A DNA stretch of 64,000 nt from Melioribacteraceae bacterium (GTDB lineage Bacteria > Bacteroidota > Ignavibacteria > Ignavibacteriales > Melioribacteraceae). The DNA is taken from positions 62,001 to 126,000 of the forward strand of contig JAIPBD010000006.1 of the NCBI GenBank assembly GCA_021739765.1, in the 5' to 3' direction. The notes under the pieces are model-generated. The model searched no databases. It was not told the origin of the DNA and was given only the letters and a program-made list of their open reading frames with translations. The position numbers were made by a program, and so were the translations under genes. Below, piece by piece: positions 8,262 to 15,425 of the stretch. Within the stretch, counting starts at the first letter, position 1; each line of letters starts with the position of its first letter.

Positions 8262-9641
8262 CTAAAATCCTTCTTCACTGATAATATAAGCCAGCAGCGT
8301 AATTGCTGCAGTGCCGAGTTGCATTTCTCTCGGATGAACTTCGGTCCAAATGTCATTTTCAGAATGATGATAATCAAAGTACCTTTGCATATCGGGAACG
8401 AATCCGATGAGGGCTTGGGCATTTTTTATTCTGCCAATATCCGCACCACTTCCACCGGGTCTAACCCAATCGATCAAAGTTTTGTTAAGGATCGGCAACC
8501 AGGATTTCATTTTGAGTATTTTTGAAGAATCAGCGGTAGTTGAGAACCCGCGGGGAGTAAAAGCGCCCCTATCTGATTCAATCGCGGCAACATGAATTTC
8601 ATCTGAATTTGCGGCATATTCGCCATATTTTAATCCACCTCTTAAACCGTTTTCTTCATTCGCGAACAAAACACAGCGAATTGTCCTTTTCGGTTTGAGC
8701 CTTAATCTTTTCATGAGTTCAACTACTTCCATTGTTTGAATGGAAGGAGCGCCGTCATCATGCGCTCCATCGCCTTTATCCCATGCGTCGAAATGTCCGC
8801 CGGCTACAATAATTTCATTTGGGAACTCGGAACCTTTTATCTCCCCTATCACATTGAAAGATTCTTTGTCCGGTAAATTAATCGCGGAAGATTTTAGCGT
8901 TATTTTTAGATTTGGTTCGGTTCTAAGTGCTTGGCTTAAGAATTCGGCGCCAACAAGACTGATCGCCATTGCCGGAACTTTATCGAGAGAATCGACATAA
9001 GCACTCATTGCGCCGACATGTGGTACATCGTCCATTCTGTGAGTTGCAGAGCGTACCAGAGCGGCAACTCCACCGACTTTAGCGGCTTCGATTGCTCCTT
9101 GTGATCTTGGTTGCACGGCGATACCGTAACCTTTAAAAGTATTTACATGTTGATCTTCCCAGGGTTTATTGAAGAAGATTATTTTACCCTTTGCTTCATT
9201 TTTCCTCTCTTGCAACTCCTCAAAAGAGCGAACTTCCAAAATTTCGGCGGTTATTCCATCGGAATCAGTACCAACACTTCTTCCTAATGATGCAACATTC
9301 AGTTTTTTGTTGAGATGATCGGAGGAGCTTGAAATTTCACATTCTTCAATTTTTCCTCGCTCCCAATGTGGAACCATCACCGGCTGCATCCAAACTGAAT
9401 CGAAATTCCATTCAATCATTTTTTGCTTCGCCCATTCCATTGCATCATACGAGCTTTCGGAAGCAGATAATCTCGAACCAAGGGCGGAAAGTTCAGGTAA
9501 TAATCTAAATCCTTTTTGTTCTGTTAAAGAAGCAGAAATGATGGAGTCGGCAATCGAATTATAATGATCGTATGAGTGTGCTTTGAAATCTTGTGCAAAA
9601 CTGACAGATGTTAATAGGAAAAGTAGAAGAAGTGTTTTCAT
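8262..9641 (-). CDS. Secreted M28-family zinc aminopeptidase/carboxypeptidase (PGCP-like)
   Basis: 459 residues. The ATG at 9641 is preferred because AGGA lies 7 nt upstream and falls inside the alternative start at 9653. A signal peptide (MKTLLLLFLLTSVSFAQ) leads to an M28 exopeptidase with a PA-domain insert (about residues 120-240). Metal and catalytic motifs in order are AGGHFDAWDKGDGAHDDG (His and bridging Asp), FANEENGLRG (catalytic Glu and zinc Glu) and a late YHHSEND (His ligand). Closest in architecture to carboxypeptidase Q/PGCP and bacterial periplasmic M28 enzymes, which release amino acids from peptides. It appears monocistronic. The integrated element begins about 40 nt beyond its start, so its promoter region abuts the left junction. 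Confidence 0.85.
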   Translation of the reverse strand: MKTLLLLFLLTSVSFAQDFKAHSYDHYNSIADSIISASLTEQKGFRLLPELSALGSRLSASESSYDAMEWAKQKMIEWNFDSVWMQPVMVPHWERGKIEECEISSSSDHLNKKLNVASLGRSVGTDSDGITAEILEVRSFEELQERKNEAKGKIIFFNKPWEDQHVNTFKGYGIAVQPRSQGAIEAAKVGGVAALVRSATHRMDDVPHVGAMSAYVDSLDKVPAMAISLVGAEFLSQALRTEPNLKITLKSSAINLPDKESFNVIGEIKGSEFPNEIIVAGGHFDAWDKGDGAHDDGAPSIQTMEVVELMKRLRLKPKRTIRCVLFANEENGLRGGLKYGEYAANSDEIHVAAIESDRGAFTPRGFSTTADSSKILKMKSWLPILNKTLIDWVRPGGSGADIGRIKNAQALIGFVPDMQRYFDYHHSENDIWTEVHPREMQLGTAAITLLAYIISEEGF

Positions 9642-9680
9642 CGAAATCCTCATAAATTGAGGACGAAGTTAACTAATGCG

Positions 9681-9699
9681 TTTAAAATAAAAAAACCCG
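9681..9699 (+). repeat. Candidate left attachment site (attL)
   Basis: tttaaaataaaaaaacccg recurs at 15052-15070 in the same orientation with one mismatch (18 of 19). The copies flank the integrase and its companions exactly. It is also close to an inverted pair GAGGACG (9659-9665) / CGTCCTC (9698-9704). A-rich composition lowers the weight of the match. Confidence 0.4.
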
Positions 9700-9871
9700 T
9701 CCTCGAATTAAAAATAAATTAGTAAAACATACAAAAGAAAAAACAATAAAAAGCCAGATATTAGTCTATAATTAAACTTTTTGGTATTTCTTCAGAAAAA
9801 ATAATCTGTTTATTATTTACTTTGTTTTAGTATATTTAACTACTAATTGTTACTTATCTGTTACCCAAAAT

Positions 9872-10915
9872 ATGTCAGTTAAAATTCGCACAAAAATATT
9901 GAAAAATGGAAATTCCTCAATTTACCTTGATATCTATTATAAGGGTATCAGAAAATACGAATTTCTTGGTCTCAGTTACTCTAAAAATGATAAAAATAAA
10001 AAGCAAATAAAAGAAATTGCTGAAAAAATTAGAGCTAAAAAAGAACTCGAATTAGGCATAGTCAGATATGATATCGATACAAATCTTCTCAGTGATAAAC
10101 TAGTGATTGAATATTTTGATTCAAAGGCACTAGACAGGTCTACTAAATCCGCAAAATTAAAATTCCAATCTTTCTTAAAACAGAAACTCAAAAGGGATGA
10201 TATTCCCCTCAATAATGTTAGTGATTCACTTTGCGAGGAATATAAAGATTGGTTATTAAAACAAGAAGGACTTTCGCAAAATACTGCATCAATGTATTTC
10301 ACAAAGTTGAAAACGGTTCTAAATCAAGCAGTAAGGGAAAAACTGTTAAGCACAAATCCAGCGAAGTTTATTCGCATAAAAAATATTGGAAGTGAAAAAG
10401 TGTATTTAACTCTCGAGGAAGTGAGTCTTATTGAACAAACGGAAAGTAAGTATAGGGATGTGAAAGAAGCATTTTTATTTGGTTGTTATACTGGATTAAG
10501 AGTTAGTGATATAAAAAAACTCCGTTGGGAATATATAAAACAAAATAAATTGTTCTTTAGACAGGAAAAGACAAAAAATGTTGAATACCTTCCTCTAAAC
10601 AAAAATGCAATCAGAATACTCGAATTACAGAAATCAAAAAATAGAGAATCTGAATTTGTTTTTTATTTGGCAAAGAAAAGTGCAAATGTCAATACTGCAT
10701 TACGAAAATTTATAAAAAATACTGAAATTGATAAACATATAACATTTCATTCATCTCGACATACGTTTGCAACTCTCTGTTTAACTTGGGGAATGGATTT
10801 GTATAGTGTCAGTAAACTGTTGGGTCATAAATCAATTCAGAATACTCAGATTTACGCTCAGATCATAAATCAAAAGCTAGAACAGGAAGCAAATAAATTT
10901 CCAATAATTGAATAA
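9872..10915 (+). CDS. Tyrosine recombinase/integrase
   Basis: 347 residues. Three parts are seen: an N-terminal arm-type DNA-binding domain (about 1-75, beginning VKIRTKILKNGNSSIYLDIY, as in Bacteroidota element integrases), a SAM-like core-binding domain (about 85-180) and a catalytic domain (about 185-347). Catalytic residues are visible: Arg in CYTGLRVSDIKKL (near 210), HSSRHTFAT (near 293-301), LGHKSIQNTQ (second His) and the nucleophile Tyr in IYAQI (near 328). Nothing is missing, so the enzyme should be active in integration and excision of the surrounding element. It is the first gene inside the left junction, the typical position. The next gene starts 8 nt downstream. Confidence 0.92.
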   Translation: MSVKIRTKILKNGNSSIYLDIYYKGIRKYEFLGLSYSKNDKNKKQIKEIAEKIRAKKELELGIVRYDIDTNLLSDKLVIEYFDSKALDRSTKSAKLKFQSFLKQKLKRDDIPLNNVSDSLCEEYKDWLLKQEGLSQNTASMYFTKLKTVLNQAVREKLLSTNPAKFIRIKNIGSEKVYLTLEEVSLIEQTESKYRDVKEAFLFGCYTGLRVSDIKKLRWEYIKQNKLFFRQEKTKNVEYLPLNKNAIRILELQKSKNRESEFVFYLAKKSANVNTALRKFIKNTEIDKHITFHSSRHTFATLCLTWGMDLYSVSKLLGHKSIQNTQIYAQIINQKLEQEANKFPIIE

Positions 10916-10923
10916 TAGTAAGT

Positions 10924-11715
10924 ATGGAAAAATCCCAAGATCACTTAAATCAGCTCAAAAGATCTATTGCAAAAATGGAAGAATATGATAAAAAAGAACT
11001 ATATGAAAAATTAGAAATCGAATTCAATGACCATATTGAGGTTTATAAGAATAGTGATCCCATAAAAAAGAAATCAAGGTTAATTAATTGGCACAAATTA
11101 CAAGAATGCATTTATATAGAGATTGTAAATCTTTGGGAAAAGTTCGCTATTCCTAAAGCTATTGAAGGTTATCAAGAATTTATAAATCTATATTCTTCAC
11201 AAACTCTTACTAATATAAAATTTAGATTGTTCTACGTTCTATTTAATTATTTGAATGATCTGATAGACAAAAACACTTCAAATGAAGACATTAAAAAACA
11301 AATTGATGGTTTTATACCATTCTTTACTTATGATGCCTTCAGGGTGTTCGATTTACAATTTGCGCTAACTTCCTTGAATGAGAACAGTAACGAAAAAGTA
11401 ATTTTTCAAAAAATAGAGGACATGAAAAGAAGTGAAAAAAAACTTAGTAAATTTGAAGGAAAAGCAATTCCTAAATACAAGCTAGATGGATATGAATCCA
11501 TATTCAAAAAGAATGATAAGTATAGAGAAGATTATGGCAAGGATAATTTTAGATCAATAGCATTTTCAGTTGCATACAAAGAATTAAATTTAATACATAC
11601 AAAAGAAAAGCAGAACTTTTATAAGAACTTTTTGTACTTCAAAAACTCACATCAAATAAAGAATCATAAAGAATTCGAAAATTTTGTCTCAATTACGAAA
11701 TCGGACAATATGTAA
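10924..11715 (+). CDS. Unrecognised helical protein of the integrated element
   Basis: 263 residues, not recognised. It is rich in Lys, Glu, Asn and Ile, predicted nearly all helical, with no signal peptide or membrane helix. Coiled-coil-like stretches occur at about 1-45 and 155-180. It follows the integrase by 8 nt, so the two are probably co-transcribed. Position between integrase and excisionase suggests a directionality, regulatory or replication accessory role, but nothing in the sequence proves it. No good SD is visible before the ATG; translation may be coupled to the integrase. Confidence 0.6.
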   Translation: MEKSQDHLNQLKRSIAKMEEYDKKELYEKLEIEFNDHIEVYKNSDPIKKKSRLINWHKLQECIYIEIVNLWEKFAIPKAIEGYQEFINLYSSQTLTNIKFRLFYVLFNYLNDLIDKNTSNEDIKKQIDGFIPFFTYDAFRVFDLQFALTSLNENSNEKVIFQKIEDMKRSEKKLSKFEGKAIPKYKLDGYESIFKKNDKYREDYGKDNFRSIAFSVAYKELNLIHTKEKQNFYKNFLYFKNSHQIKNHKEFENFVSITKSDNM

Positions 11716-11732
11716 CACTCCGTAAGTAAGAC

Positions 11733-11781
11733 ATCTCCTTAAATATTCTTGAATTAGCAATAATTCAAAAACAAAGGAGAT
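11733..11781 (+). promoter_or_regulatory. SD-sequestering leader hairpin before the excisionase-like gene
   Basis: ATCTCCTT (11733-11740) is the perfect complement of AAGGAGAT (11774-11781), which is the Shine-Dalgarno of the gene starting at 11785. Nested inside, TTGAATTA (11749-11756) and TAATTCAA (11761-11768) form a second perfect 8-bp stem capped by GCAA, a GNRA tetraloop. The folded RNA would hide the ribosome site. It has no T tract, so it is not a simple terminator. Confidence 0.6.
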
Positions 11782-11784
11782 AAC

Positions 11785-12102
11785 ATGAAGTTACCCAGTC
11801 TTACAAAACTTTATCAAAAATTAGAAGAAATTGAAAAGGTTGTTAAGTATCGGAATATTACATTCATCGATATTGATCAAGCCTCCTTATTACTGCAACT
11901 AAAAAAATCATACCTATATCAGTTAGTCCACAAAAATCAACTTCCATACTACAAACCCAATGGAAAGAAGATTTATTTCAACAAAGCCGAACTAAATGAA
12001 TGGATAAATAACTCAAAAATTCATTCTGTTGATGAAATCGAAAACGATTTTATCAACGGACATTTATTAAACAAAAATAACCGGGTGAGTCAAGGCTATT
12101 AA
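11785..12102 (+). CDS. Excisionase-like helix-turn-helix DNA-binding protein
   Basis: 105 residues. Residues about 30-78 match the HTH_17/excisionase winged-helix pattern: DIDQASLLLQLKKSYLYQLVHKNQLPYYKPNGKKIYFNKAELNEWI, where the 'YLYQLV' helix and the K-x-x-Y-F-N-K-x-E-L wing are typical. This family either acts as Xis (recombination directionality) or represses or activates nearby element genes. It has a strong SD (AAGGAGA) buried in a leader hairpin, and its 3' end overlaps the 5' arm of a terminator, so dose is probably controlled tightly. Small size, HTH and position between integrase and Rep support an Xis or copy-control role; which one is not decidable from sequence. Confidence 0.8.
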   Translation: MKLPSLTKLYQKLEEIEKVVKYRNITFIDIDQASLLLQLKKSYLYQLVHKNQLPYYKPNGKKIYFNKAELNEWINNSKIHSVDEIENDFINGHLLNKNNRVSQGY

Positions 12103-12128
12103 CTGCCTTTACTCATCCGGTTTTTTTG
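12081..12128 (+). terminator. Intrinsic terminator overlapping the end of the excisionase-like gene
   Basis: CCGGGTGAGT (12081-12090) pairs with ACTCATCCGG (12111-12120) with one G-T. The stem extends inward through AAGGC/GCCTT and is followed by seven T. The 5' arm is coding (the gene stops at 12102), so translating ribosomes would compete with hairpin formation. Confidence 0.85.
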
Positions 12129-12202
12129 TTTTCGCAATGCTGAATAGTCGTTCTTGACAATATACAGATAACTGCGGAATCACATAAAACCGGGGGGATT
12201 TT

Positions 12203-13162
12203 ATGAAGATTACCGAATTAGAAAAGCTTAAGAAAAGAATTAGACGTAAAAATGATTCTTACATAATAGCCTTAGACATGCTTAAAAAATTCAATGAGGT
12301 AGGTCTCAAAGACGGTAGATTAAAAAAGAAAATAGAAAGACAGCTAAACTGTTGCTCATTTTTAGAAGTGTACTCAAATGACGAAACCAGAACTTGGTTC
12401 TGTGGACAAAAAACATGCAGGCTTTGTAATTCAATTAGAATGGCAAAATTATTGGGAGTCTATAAAGAACAGGTCGAAAAATATCAGTTCAACTATCATT
12501 TATCACTAACCATGGAAAACCTTTATTGTAAATCGGAAAAGGATGAGCATGGAGTTTATTCACTAAACTACAAAAATGAAGAAATGACAATTTCAAAAAG
12601 AATAGATGAGATGTTCAAATTCTGGCACAACTCTATGCTATGTAAACTAGATATTTATAAGAAATTGACAAAAGAAGTGAATTTCATTCGGTCATGGGAA
12701 GTAACATTTAATAGAGTAAATTCAGTTCACCCGCATTTCCATTTATTACTGGTATCGAATAACGAGGATTCAATAAAAACGCTTGGAAATCTAATTATCA
12801 TTTATTGGATTAAATGGTGGGAGAGAAGAAAAGTAAGATGTGTAAATGAAGCTCAGAAATTAGAACCCATAAGAAAAACAATATTAGAGAATTTCAAATA
12901 CTGTCTGAAATTATCGGATATTAAAAACAGCAATGCCTTAAAACTAATCGAATTATTAAGAGCAACCGATAGTAGAAGATTATTCACTCAAAAGGGATTT
13001 ATGTCTGAATCAAAGCTTGAAGATATTAATAAACGAAATATATCAGATATTGAAGAAGTAAAGAGAAATGTACTCGAAAGTGCTACGAAAATTCACAAAC
13101 TTCATTATTCGAATGAAATTGGTGGTTATTACTCTGAATCAACAGGTGAATGTTATATTTAG
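12203..13162 (+). CDS. Rolling-circle replication initiator (HUH endonuclease, Rep_1/pUB110-like)
   Basis: 319 residues with a good SD (GGGGGGA) before the ATG. A Cys-rich motif CGQKTCRLCNSIR (near 75) matches the RfCpkRlCplCqwrR motif of Rep_1 proteins. The metal-binding HUH motif is HPHFHLLL (about 176-183), after SWEVTFNRVNSV as in the pUB110 Rep family. The probable catalytic Tyr is in NFKYCLKLSD (near 233). Such proteins nick the double-strand origin and prime leading-strand synthesis, or act as relaxases. This indicates that the element replicates as a circle after excision or in a host on transfer. The length is normal and nothing is truncated. The origin itself was not located. Confidence 0.8.
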   Translation: MKITELEKLKKRIRRKNDSYIIALDMLKKFNEVGLKDGRLKKKIERQLNCCSFLEVYSNDETRTWFCGQKTCRLCNSIRMAKLLGVYKEQVEKYQFNYHLSLTMENLYCKSEKDEHGVYSLNYKNEEMTISKRIDEMFKFWHNSMLCKLDIYKKLTKEVNFIRSWEVTFNRVNSVHPHFHLLLVSNNEDSIKTLGNLIIIYWIKWWERRKVRCVNEAQKLEPIRKTILENFKYCLKLSDIKNSNALKLIELLRATDSRRLFTQKGFMSESKLEDINKRNISDIEEVKRNVLESATKIHKLHYSNEIGGYYSESTGECYI

Positions 13163-13198
13163 ATTAAGTAATTTCAATAAACTAATTATGAAGATATT

Positions 13199-14326
13199 AT
13201 GAAAATAAAGAACTATAAAACCATTCAAGAACCCTATATGGATTTCTATTTTAACGAAATTGTATTTGGAAACCTTAATCTCATCGTAGGGTTTTCTAGT
13301 TCAGGTAAAACTAGGTTGCTGAATACCCTTTTTAATTTAGGTGTTTCTGTATCTAGGTCTGAAATTACGCATAGAGGAAATTGGGATTTAGTATTCACCA
13401 TCAAAGAAAAAACTTATTCATACAAAATTAAGGCTGAAGATATAGAGCAAGGCAAACCAAAAATTGCGAGTGAAGAACTAAAAGATCTAAGTGCAAATAA
13501 AATGTTGATTCAAAGACAATCTGGGAAGTTTTTATTTAATGGTGAAAAAATGCCCGAATTAAAGGAAAATGAATCAGGCATTTCAATTTTACAAAACGAA
13601 CCTGAAATAAGACCAATCTATCAATCTTTTCAATCTATTATTAAGAGGAACTTTTCTACTGGCGATAAAAATTATGCTGAAATGTTGGCACCAGAAATGA
13701 TTAACCATAATGTTTCAAATTTAATTAAGAGTGAATATTTTAAGATGCAAGACATTCACAAATTTAGAACAAGTCTCAATATTGCTCTATATGCCCTTAA
13801 GATAAAGTTTCCAGTTAAATTTATGCAATTCAAGAATTTCCTTTTGGATCTCTTTGATTCATTTATAGATTTAGACATTAAGGATATTTCTGAAATAGTT
13901 GAGGATAGTAAAAATTTTGATGCACCAATCTTGTGTATTAAGGAGAAGGGTATTGATAAATGGATCCCAATCTACGAACTCTCATCAGGAATGCAGAAAG
14001 TGATCATTATTATGACCGATGTTCTTACAACCGGAGAAAATTGGATTTATCTAATTGATGAGTATGAAAATTCACTCGGTCCTAGAATTATGGATTTTCT
14101 TTTCGATTGGATTGATTTCACTGAAACAAATATTCAATTAATAATCACTACACACCACCCATACATAATCAATAAAATTCCTCAATCAAACTGGTACTTG
14201 TGCACAAGAAATGGAAAAGAAGTTAAATTTTATTATGGTGAAGAGTTAGAAAAAATAATAGGGAAGTCGCATCATTCTTCCTTTAATAAACTTTTAAATA
14301 ACAGTCTATACGGCAAAAAATTTTGA
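13199..14326 (+). CDS. AAA/ABC-type ATPase (OLD-like) of an ATPase-TOPRIM pair
   Basis: 375 residues. Walker A is GFSSSGKT (about 31-38); an ABC-like signature ELSSGMQKV is near 261-269; Walker B is WIYLIDEYEN (about 281-290); the H-loop is LIITTHHPYI (near 313-322). This is the AAA_15/AAA_21 (OLD/RecF-like) ATPase layout, with an insert of about 150 residues between Walker A and the signature. No nuclease domain is fused; the TOPRIM-like partner is encoded by the next gene with a 1-nt overlap. In known two-gene systems such as PARIS (AriA) and RloA-type modules, the ATPase senses phage proteins or DNA ends and controls the effector. A defensive role here is inferred from architecture and cargo position. 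Confidence 0.75.
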   Translation: MKIKNYKTIQEPYMDFYFNEIVFGNLNLIVGFSSSGKTRLLNTLFNLGVSVSRSEITHRGNWDLVFTIKEKTYSYKIKAEDIEQGKPKIASEELKDLSANKMLIQRQSGKFLFNGEKMPELKENESGISILQNEPEIRPIYQSFQSIIKRNFSTGDKNYAEMLAPEMINHNVSNLIKSEYFKMQDIHKFRTSLNIALYALKIKFPVKFMQFKNFLLDLFDSFIDLDIKDISEIVEDSKNFDAPILCIKEKGIDKWIPIYELSSGMQKVIIIMTDVLTTGENWIYLIDEYENSLGPRIMDFLFDWIDFTETNIQLIITTHHPYIINKIPQSNWYLCTRNGKEVKFYYGEELEKIIGKSHHSSFNKLLNNSLYGKKF

Positions 14327-14982
14327 TGAATATTTACTTCCTAGTCGAAGGCAAGAGTACCGAACCATTAATTTACAAGAATTGGATTCGTTTCGTTAAT
14401 TCAGAGTTTAAAATTGTAAATAAACTCGAAGAGGTAGAAGATAACACAGTTTTTATATTTTCTAGTGGTGGATACCCATCCTACCTTGCTGATATCCGAG
14501 CAGCAGCAGAAGATATTAAAGAATTTAATAAATTTGATCTGCTTGTAGTCGGAGTTGATTCAGAAGACATGAGTTATGAAGAAAAATATGAAGAGATTGA
14601 TAATGAGATAAAAAAAAATAATCTACAAATAGATTATAAAATACTAGTACAACATTTTTGCATTGAAACTTGGGCACTTGGAAATAGAAAATTTTACAAG
14701 CGTGCGCCAGAGAGTAAAACTCTCTTAAACTTTCAAAAAATATTTAATGTAGCTTCTAAAGACCCAGAACTGCTTCCCCCTTATGAAAGTTACAATAGAT
14801 CACAATTTGCAGAAAAGTATCTTAAAGCTATGATTCGAGAAAGAAATAGTAGACTTTTTTATAAAAAAACAAATCCACATGTAATAGCTGATGAAAGTTA
14901 TTTCAGTTCGTTAATAGATAGATATGAGAAAACAGATCATATCAAGAGTTTTGGAGAATTTGTCAAAATTTTTAAGAAATGA
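14326..14982 (+). CDS. TOPRIM/RloB-like effector partner of the ATPase
   Basis: 218 residues from the ATG at 14326, which overlaps the ATPase stop (TGATG). A TTG one codon upstream is a possible but weaker start. The N-terminus NIYFLVEGKSTEP carries the glutamate of a TOPRIM-like motif 1, and LLVVGVDSEDMSYE (about 70-83) the acidic Asp/Glu motif 2. HFCIETWALGNRKFYKR resembles the F-x-x-E-x-W-L segment of RloB/DUF4276-type proteins. TOPRIM effectors in OLD, Gabija and PARIS cut DNA or tRNA. Translational coupling (no SD visible) suggests fixed stoichiometry with the ATPase. The family call is moderate, and the nuclease activity is inferred. Confidence 0.6.
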   Translation: MNIYFLVEGKSTEPLIYKNWIRFVNSEFKIVNKLEEVEDNTVFIFSSGGYPSYLADIRAAAEDIKEFNKFDLLVVGVDSEDMSYEEKYEEIDNEIKKNNLQIDYKILVQHFCIETWALGNRKFYKRAPESKTLLNFQKIFNVASKDPELLPPYESYNRSQFAEKYLKAMIRERNSRLFYKKTNPHVIADESYFSSLIDRYEKTDHIKSFGEFVKIFKK

Positions 14983-15051
14983 TGTTATCTATTTGTTACT
15001 AGAAATTAGGTAAGTTCTTTTAAGAAAAGGTCTTAGACCTCTCTGAGATCA

Positions 15052-15070
15052 TTTAAAATAAAAAAGCCCG
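15052..15070 (+). repeat. Candidate right attachment site (attR)
   Basis: tttaaaataaaaaagcccg, one mismatch from 9681-9699. It covers the T tract and outer arm of the rpmB terminator, so the element may have integrated into that terminator while keeping it working. A perfect AGGTCT/AGACCT palindrome (15028-15040) lies just inside, a possible integrase arm site. Confidence 0.4.
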
Positions 15071-15083
15071 GCAAAACCGGGCT
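15058..15083 (-). terminator. Intrinsic terminator of rpmB
   Basis: On the minus strand AGCCCGG-TTTTG-CCGGGCT (15065-15071 with 15077-15083) is followed by TTTTTATTTT. It lies 29 nt past the rpmB stop and also stops plus-strand read-through from the element. Confidence 0.88.
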
Positions 15084-15111
15084 AACATAAAATCAACACA
15101 TACTAAAATAA

Positions 15112-15351
15112 TTATCTGACTTTAATAGCACCTGCCTGAATTTGTTTTGCAAGTTCAGCGGTTCCATTCTTTGAAATAGTTCTTAGAGCTCGTGCACTAA
15201 TTTTAACAGTAACGTACTTATTCAATTCTTGAACCCAAATTCGCTTTTTATGCAAGTTTGGAAGAAATCTTCGTTTCGTTTTATTATGAGCATGCGAAAT
15301 ATTACTACCGCTTATCGGTCTCTTTCCAGATAGTTGGCAAACTCTCGACAT
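15112..15351 (-). CDS. rpmB: 50S ribosomal protein bL28
   Basis: 79 residues, full length. SRVCQLSGKRPISGSNISHAHNKTKRRFLPNL is diagnostic of bL28 in the large ribosomal subunit. A clear SD (AGGAG) precedes the ATG at 15351. The family's zinc-binding cysteines are reduced to one (Cys5), the common zinc-free form. Its terminator is the probable integration target of the neighbouring element. The upstream gene on the same strand is ferritin, 74 nt away. Confidence 0.97.
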   Translation of the reverse strand: MSRVCQLSGKRPISGSNISHAHNKTKRRFLPNLHKKRIWVQELNKYVTVKISARALRTISKNGTAELAKQIQAGAIKVR

Positions 15352-15425
15352 TCTATTCTCCTATTGATCATCAAAATTACAAGACAACAAATATAAAATT
15401 ATTTCTATCAAATAAAAATATTTTT

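Larger units (their letters stand above)
9681..15070 (+). mobile_element. Integrated element with tyrosine integrase and rolling-circle Rep (about 5.4 kb)
   Basis: Six genes all on the plus strand: tyrosine recombinase (9872), unknown helical protein (10924), excisionase-like HTH (11785), HUH replication initiator (12203), ATPase (13199) and TOPRIM-like protein (14326). Integrase, Xis and Rep together define an integrative plasmid or mobilisable element. The ATPase pair at the far end is in the usual cargo position. The region is more A-rich and Lys/Asn-rich than its neighbours, and it separates a housekeeping gene (rpmB) from an M28 peptidase. No relaxase other than the HUH Rep and no conjugation genes are present, so transfer would need a helper. 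The boundaries follow an 18/19 direct repeat and are provisional. Confidence 0.65.

Noticed and set aside
9642-9871. tRNA gene at the left junction of the element
   Set aside because: No cloverleaf or T-loop sequence (GGTTCGAATC type) is present here or at 14983-15111.
13199-14982. Direct assignment to PARIS (AriA/AriB) or Gabija
   Set aside because: Architecture is similar, but motif detail and lengths do not let me place it; no profile search was possible.
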